From an uncultured Roseburia sp. (GTDB lineage: Bacteria; Bacillota; Clostridia; Lachnospirales; Lachnospiraceae): 7,974 nucleotides of DNA. The position numbers were made by a program, and so were the translations under genes. Of the stretch, positions 4,906 through 7,974 are shown piece after piece; within the stretch, counting starts at the first letter, position 1; every line of letters begins with the position of its first letter. Where the stretch lies: contig CAMSEJ010000109.1 in the NCBI GenBank assembly GCA_947057405.1, forward strand, positions 1 to 7,974, written 5' to 3'. The notes under the pieces were generated by a model. That model did no database searches, was not told where the DNA came from, and saw nothing but the letters and a program-made list of their open reading frames with translations.

Positions 4906-7005
4906 ATGAAAAAAAGAAACAGAATGATAAGTTTTATGGTTGCGGCTTCTTTAGTAATTCCGGTTTTGGGTCATGTGTCTATTTCTGTGTATGCACAGGA
5001 AAGTCAAAAACATACAGATGAAAAATCATATATAATTGTTTTGAATGATGAAGTCATTTGTGATGAGGCAACAAACGAAATGGATGGAACTTTTTTGACA
5101 GATGATTCTGTAGTTCTGGATAATGAGATTATTGTTGCGGAGCTGACAGAACAAGAGGCGAAGGAACTGGCACACAATAAAAATGTATTGGTAGAAGAAG
5201 ACATTGTCTTATCTGCCAGCACGACAGGATTACTAAGCAAACCTGTAAAAGCGAAAGAAGAAAAGCTTCGTCGAAGCAAAGAAGACTTAACAGAACAAAA
5301 TACAGAGCAGGACACTGATGTTGAACAGGAATACGATTGGAATCTGCAGGCAATTCATGCAGATACACTGATTTCGGAAGAAGAACAGGCAGATGTAAAA
5401 GTGGCTGTATTAGACTCTGGTGTTGATTATGTAGAAGGGATAGACTTAGCGGGATATGTGAACTTCGTGGATGAGGAAGAAGAAATACCGGAGATTTTTC
5501 AGGATTTAACCGGACACGGGACGGGAATTGCAGGCATTATTGCGGGAAACGGGCAGAATGGGATATATGGCGTGGATCCGAATGCCAGTCTGTATTCGGT
5601 CAAGGTACTGGATGATCAAAATACTGCTCCGTTGAGCAGAATTATTGAGGGCATTTATTGGTGTATTGAACATGACATTGATATTATTAATATGAGTTTT
5701 GGAACACCTGTATATTCTAAGGCATTACAACATGCGGTAGAAGATGCATATGCTGCAAATATTTTGATGATAGGGGCAGCCGGCAATGACGGAGAAACCG
5801 TGGAATATCCTGCGGCATTTGAAGAAGTTATGGCGGTTGCTGCATCCAGCCCATCGGCAGAAATCAGTAAATTCAGTAATACCAAAGGAGAACTGGAAAT
5901 TGCAGCACCGGGAGAGAAGATTCGTACAGCCAGCTTTTTTAATGGCAGTATGGTAACACATGGTACCAGCATTGCTGTACCGCATGTGGTTGGAGTAGCA
6001 TCTCTTCTGTGGAAAAAGGATTTATCCAAATCGAATGAATTTATCCGTCAATTGCTCCGTTATAGTGCGAAAGATATAGATAGTACAGATGCATGCGGAT
6101 TGTTAGATGCGGAATATGCATTTGATATTTATGACGATTTTTCAAAAAACTTTGATATGCAGGAAGGAGTACAAAAAGACCAAATACCAGAAAACGTACG
6201 GAAACCGGAATGCTTTGAAAGCATTGAGAAGGATGAGGCATATGTGGAAGGACGCTGGGGTGAGAAGGGCCATAAAGATGCGATTATCGATGAAAGCGCG
6301 GGATTGAGTGCAGAGGCAATTGCAATTATTAAAATGGGAGCAGTGTATCCGGATAAAAATACCGATTTGACCGGAGCAAGGTATAATCCCAGATGGCACG
6401 GAAGGTGGGCGTATTCTATTCCGTCAGATACGGCAAATTATAAGGAAGTAAATTATGCTGCAGCATTTGAAATGGTTACTTCTATAGCAATTGAAGGCGG
6501 AAATACCTCTTATTACAGCAGCTATAGCGAAATTTTTGGCATGGATAGCAGTACCTTTAAAGCAATAAAGGCAGATATTAACCAAATGAATAATGCTTTT
6601 GGCTCGATTTTGTCACCGTATGCAAACACCAAGGCAAATAGAAAATATTTTCTTTATGGGTGCGCGATTCATTTGATGACAGATCTGTTTGCACACTCTA
6701 CTACAAGAACGGATGGCGTATATCTTGGTCATCAGTACAAATATACAGATCAGACAGATAATGTTAAATCTCATCCCAAACGGTATAAGATAGCGGTCAG
6801 AGCAGCGAAGTATAGTTTGCAGAATCTGTTAAATAACAGTATGAGTGACGGAAAAGAAATTGCAAGAGCATTGAAGGATCTGTATACCGAAACTACGGAA
6901 TTTAAGGTCATTAATCTAAAGAAGTATATGAGCGAGAATGGATATCCTTGGGCTGTGACAAGTCTGGCAAATATCAATGCAGGGTCCGTAGCTTTTGTGA
7001 AATAA
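4906..7005 (+). CDS. Secreted subtilisin-family (S8) serine protease fused to a C-terminal zinc-dependent phospholipase C-like domain
   Basis: The protein has 699 aa. ATG at 4906 follows AGGAGG (4891-4896) by 9 bases and opens a signal peptide (KKRNR, hydrophobic 8-22, cleavage near VYA30/Q31). Residues 39-105 resemble an I9-type propeptide (YIIVLNDEV, AELTEQEAKELA, VLVEEDIVLSA). Residues 144-409 are the S8 domain with Asp170 (AVLDSGVD), His204 (GHGTGIAG), oxyanion Asn294 (AAGNDG) and Ser355 (HGTSIAVPH); the triad is complete. Residues 451-699 resemble clostridial zinc-dependent phospholipase C: KGHKDAII (His456), GAVYPD (Asp483), PRWHGRWAYSIP (His498), then AIHLMTDLFAHS (His589, Asp593, His597) and GHQY (His609). 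In C. perfringens alpha-toxin the matching zinc ligands are, from memory, His11, Asp56, His68, His126, Asp130, His136 and His148. Trp451 starts this domain directly after Arg450. No sortase or cell-wall-binding motif is seen, so the product is probably released. Likely acts outside the cell on protein and possibly lipid; activity is inferred. Confidence 0.9.
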   Translation: MKKRNRMISFMVAASLVIPVLGHVSISVYAQESQKHTDEKSYIIVLNDEVICDEATNEMDGTFLTDDSVVLDNEIIVAELTEQEAKELAHNKNVLVEEDIVLSASTTGLLSKPVKAKEEKLRRSKEDLTEQNTEQDTDVEQEYDWNLQAIHADTLISEEEQADVKVAVLDSGVDYVEGIDLAGYVNFVDEEEEIPEIFQDLTGHGTGIAGIIAGNGQNGIYGVDPNASLYSVKVLDDQNTAPLSRIIEGIYWCIEHDIDIINMSFGTPVYSKALQHAVEDAYAANILMIGAAGNDGETVEYPAAFEEVMAVAASSPSAEISKFSNTKGELEIAAPGEKIRTASFFNGSMVTHGTSIAVPHVVGVASLLWKKDLSKSNEFIRQLLRYSAKDIDSTDACGLLDAEYAFDIYDDFSKNFDMQEGVQKDQIPENVRKPECFESIEKDEAYVEGRWGEKGHKDAIIDESAGLSAEAIAIIKMGAVYPDKNTDLTGARYNPRWHGRWAYSIPSDTANYKEVNYAAAFEMVTSIAIEGGNTSYYSSYSEIFGMDSSTFKAIKADINQMNNAFGSILSPYANTKANRKYFLYGCAIHLMTDLFAHSTTRTDGVYLGHQYKYTDQTDNVKSHPKRYKIAVRAAKYSLQNLLNNSMSDGKEIARALKDLYTETTEFKVINLKKYMSENGYPWAVTSLANINAGSVAFVK

Positions 7006-7072
7006 GGAGGATATTTTGAACGTCCGGGTTTTATGCGGCTTTCAGAGTTTTGCAGTTAACTGTAAATTATGA
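7003..7072 (+). other. Gap between the S8 and second blaI genes: orphan ribosome site, 18-codon ORF and palindrome
   Basis: A strong AAGGAGG (7004-7010) overlaps the S8 stop codon and is followed 5 bases later by TTG (7016), opening an 18-codon ORF, MNVRVLCGFQSFAVNCKL, with TGA at 7070-7072. The 13 bases TAAGGAGGATATT (7003-7015) are identical to those in front of the small secreted peptide gene (4400-4412). The peptide here has no signal sequence and is probably not a gene, or is a remnant. TTGCAGTTAACTGTAA (7050-7065) is a 16-bp palindrome with one mismatched pair around a perfect CAGTTAACTG. There is no terminator, so the second blaI gene is probably read from the S8 promoter. Confidence 0.4.
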
Positions 7073-7088
7073 CACGGAAAGGAGAGGG

Positions 7089-7499
7089 ATGCAAATGCCG
7101 GAATATGTGAGGTTGACAAAGAGCGAGGAGCAGATGATGGATATTTTCTGGTCATCTGACCATGCACTTACCAGTGTGGATATTGTAAATATGAAGGTAA
7201 AAAGTACCTGGATCAATGGGCTTGTACACAATATGATACGTTCTCTTCTGAAAAAAGGGCTGTTAAAAGAATGTGGAATAGAACGGTACAAGACACAATA
7301 CGCCAGAAAATTATGTCCGGCTTATACAAAAGAAGAATTCATTGCAAATCAGATTACTTCCCGGCTGAAAGGAGAAAACATACTTTGTAAATTGCTGTCT
7401 GTGTTTTTTCACCGGGAAACAGACAAGGAACAAATGATTACAGACCTAGAGGAAGCTATCCGGAAATTTCGGGAAGAGGTCGCGGAAAAAAGGAAATAA
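7089..7499 (+). CDS. BlaI/MecI-family transcriptional repressor (copy 2)
   Basis: The protein has 136 aa from ATG at 7089. ATG at 7095 gives 134 aa and is equally possible; the AAGGAGAGGG ribosome site (7079-7088) is 4-10 bases away depending on the pairing used. The winged-helix half (LTKSEEQMMDIFW, LTSVDIVNMK, NGLVHNMIRSLLKKGLL, ECGIERYKTQYARKL) is almost the same as in the protein at 2588. The C-terminal half differs (FIANQITSRLKGENILCKLLSVFFHRETD and a basic end EEVAEKRK). The same recognition region suggests that both copies bind the same operators. The different dimer region suggests different partners or a different response to proteolysis, or mixed dimers. Unlike copy 1 it is not followed by an M56 gene; it lies 83 bases after the S8 gene without a terminator between, and a secreted LRR protein follows. 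Confidence 0.92.
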   Translation: MQMPEYVRLTKSEEQMMDIFWSSDHALTSVDIVNMKVKSTWINGLVHNMIRSLLKKGLLKECGIERYKTQYARKLCPAYTKEEFIANQITSRLKGENILCKLLSVFFHRETDKEQMITDLEEAIRKFREEVAEKRK

Positions 7500-7511
7500 A
7501 TAAAAAATAAG

Positions 7512-7555
7512 TATACATCTTAGGGAATAAGTGGTATAATTATTTTATAAATAAT
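7512..7555 (+). promoter_or_regulatory. Promoter of the downstream LRR protein gene, with an inverted repeat over the start site
   Basis: TATACA (7512-7517) and a perfect TATAAT (7535-7540) are 17 bases apart, and TG at 7532-7533 makes an extended -10 box. ATTATTTTATAAATAAT (7539-7555) is a perfect 7-bp inverted repeat with a 3-base centre that overlaps the -10 box and the expected start. The repeat is very AT-rich and may be chance. No hairpin terminator separates this promoter from the blaI stop at 7499. Confidence 0.7.
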
Positions 7556-7574
7556 AAATAAGGAGGATTGCATT

Positions 7575-7974
7575 ATGAGAAAACGTTTATTAACAGTATT
7601 TTGCATGATATTGTTCACGCTGCTGGTTATGACCGCTTCAGATGCACATGCGGCAGCCAAGGATAATGCATGGAACATGGGACAGAAGGAAGTACAGGCG
7701 GACGGAGCGTTTACCTATTCCATCCACCCTTCTAAGAACGGAAAAGAGGCCTGGATCTATCATATCAAGGTAAAAAAAGGCAAAAAGAGCAAGAACCTTT
7801 CGATCCCGAAGACGATTCGCGGTAAAAAAGTGACCAGGCTGGGAGCTCCCGAAGAAAAAGACAAATCAGAATCGTGCGTCACATTATTCGGCACATTCCT
7901 GGAACCCTGGCATTTCGTTGACGGAAGCTATCAGAGTGCGGCTGCGGCGATTCAGACACTGCGGATTCCGGACA
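7575..7974 (+). CDS. Secreted leucine-rich-repeat (BspA/LRR_5-like) protein, N-terminal part
   Basis: ATG at 7575 follows AAGGAGG (7560-7566) by 8 bases. The window ends after 133 codons, so the gene is incomplete. The start MRKRLLTVFCMILFTLLVMT, then ASDAHA, is a signal peptide with cleavage expected after AHA (residue 26). The mature part (FTYSIHPSKNGKEAWIYHIKVKKGKKSKNLSIP then KTIRGKKVTRLG) has the first strand pattern of a BspA-like LRR_5 protein and resembles the C-terminal tail of the protein encoded at 48-1900. Later residues (SAAAAIQTLRIPD) look like the entry to another repeat. Proteins of this type are exported and often mediate surface adhesion, but the role here is unknown. Codon use is richer in GC than in the S8 gene. 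Confidence 0.88.
   Translation, partial: MRKRLLTVFCMILFTLLVMTASDAHAAAKDNAWNMGQKEVQADGAFTYSIHPSKNGKEAWIYHIKVKKGKKSKNLSIPKTIRGKKVTRLGAPEEKDKSESCVTLFGTFLEPWHFVDGSYQSAAAAIQTLRIPD

Noticed and set aside
5004..6399. Minus-strand and alternate-frame ORFs inside the S8 gene
   Set aside because: Antisense or frame shadows of a well-supported gene with complete catalytic motifs.

Overview
The window reads as a contig end from a Gram-positive Firmicute, most likely a gut clostridium of the Lachnospiraceae type. I infer this from the strong AAGGAGG ribosome sites, the secreted proteins built from F5/8C, FIVAR, Big_2 and BspA-like leucine-rich modules, and the BlaI/M56 regulator pair. The genus cannot be fixed from the sequence alone. 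The first 47 bases are not genomic: they are Illumina P5/Read 1 adapter with an 8-base index, so real sequence starts at about 48 and the contig ends there.

Layout. 48-1900 (+): the 3' part of a large secreted multidomain protein (F5/8C, FIVAR, three Big_2, LRR_5), closed by a strong hairpin terminator at 1930-1971. 1987-2370 (-): a small cytoplasmic protein resembling DUF6483, with its own promoter. 2588-2983 (+): a BlaI/MecI-type repressor with its own promoter. 3237-4418 (+): a BlaR1-like M56 membrane metalloprotease with a short, non-penicillin-binding outer domain, overlapping by 4 nt a 78-aa secreted peptide gene (4415-4651); a terminator follows at 4698-4742. 4906-7005 (+): a secreted subtilase (S8) whose C-terminal ~250 residues look like a zinc-dependent phospholipase C domain. 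7089-7499 (+): a second BlaI paralogue. 7575-7974 (+, cut by the window end): the start of a secreted leucine-rich repeat protein behind a good sigma-A-type promoter.

How it may work together (inference). The M56 protein probably senses an extracellular condition through its short outer tail and relieves repression by BlaI. The blaI and M56 promoters share a near-identical operator-like element, CGTAA(G/T)ATATTA, at the same distance from the -35 box, which supports autoregulation of both units. The outputs would be exported: a small Trp/Tyr-rich peptide and the S8-phospholipase fusion. The fusion has Arg-Trp exactly at the start of its phospholipase-like part. In known secreted enzymes of this class a propeptide is removed to expose an N-terminal Trp that binds zinc, so the fused protease may be a built-in maturation enzyme. 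This fusion and its BlaI/M56 setting are the most interesting content of the window.

No tRNA, rRNA, CRISPR array, transposase or integrase was seen.
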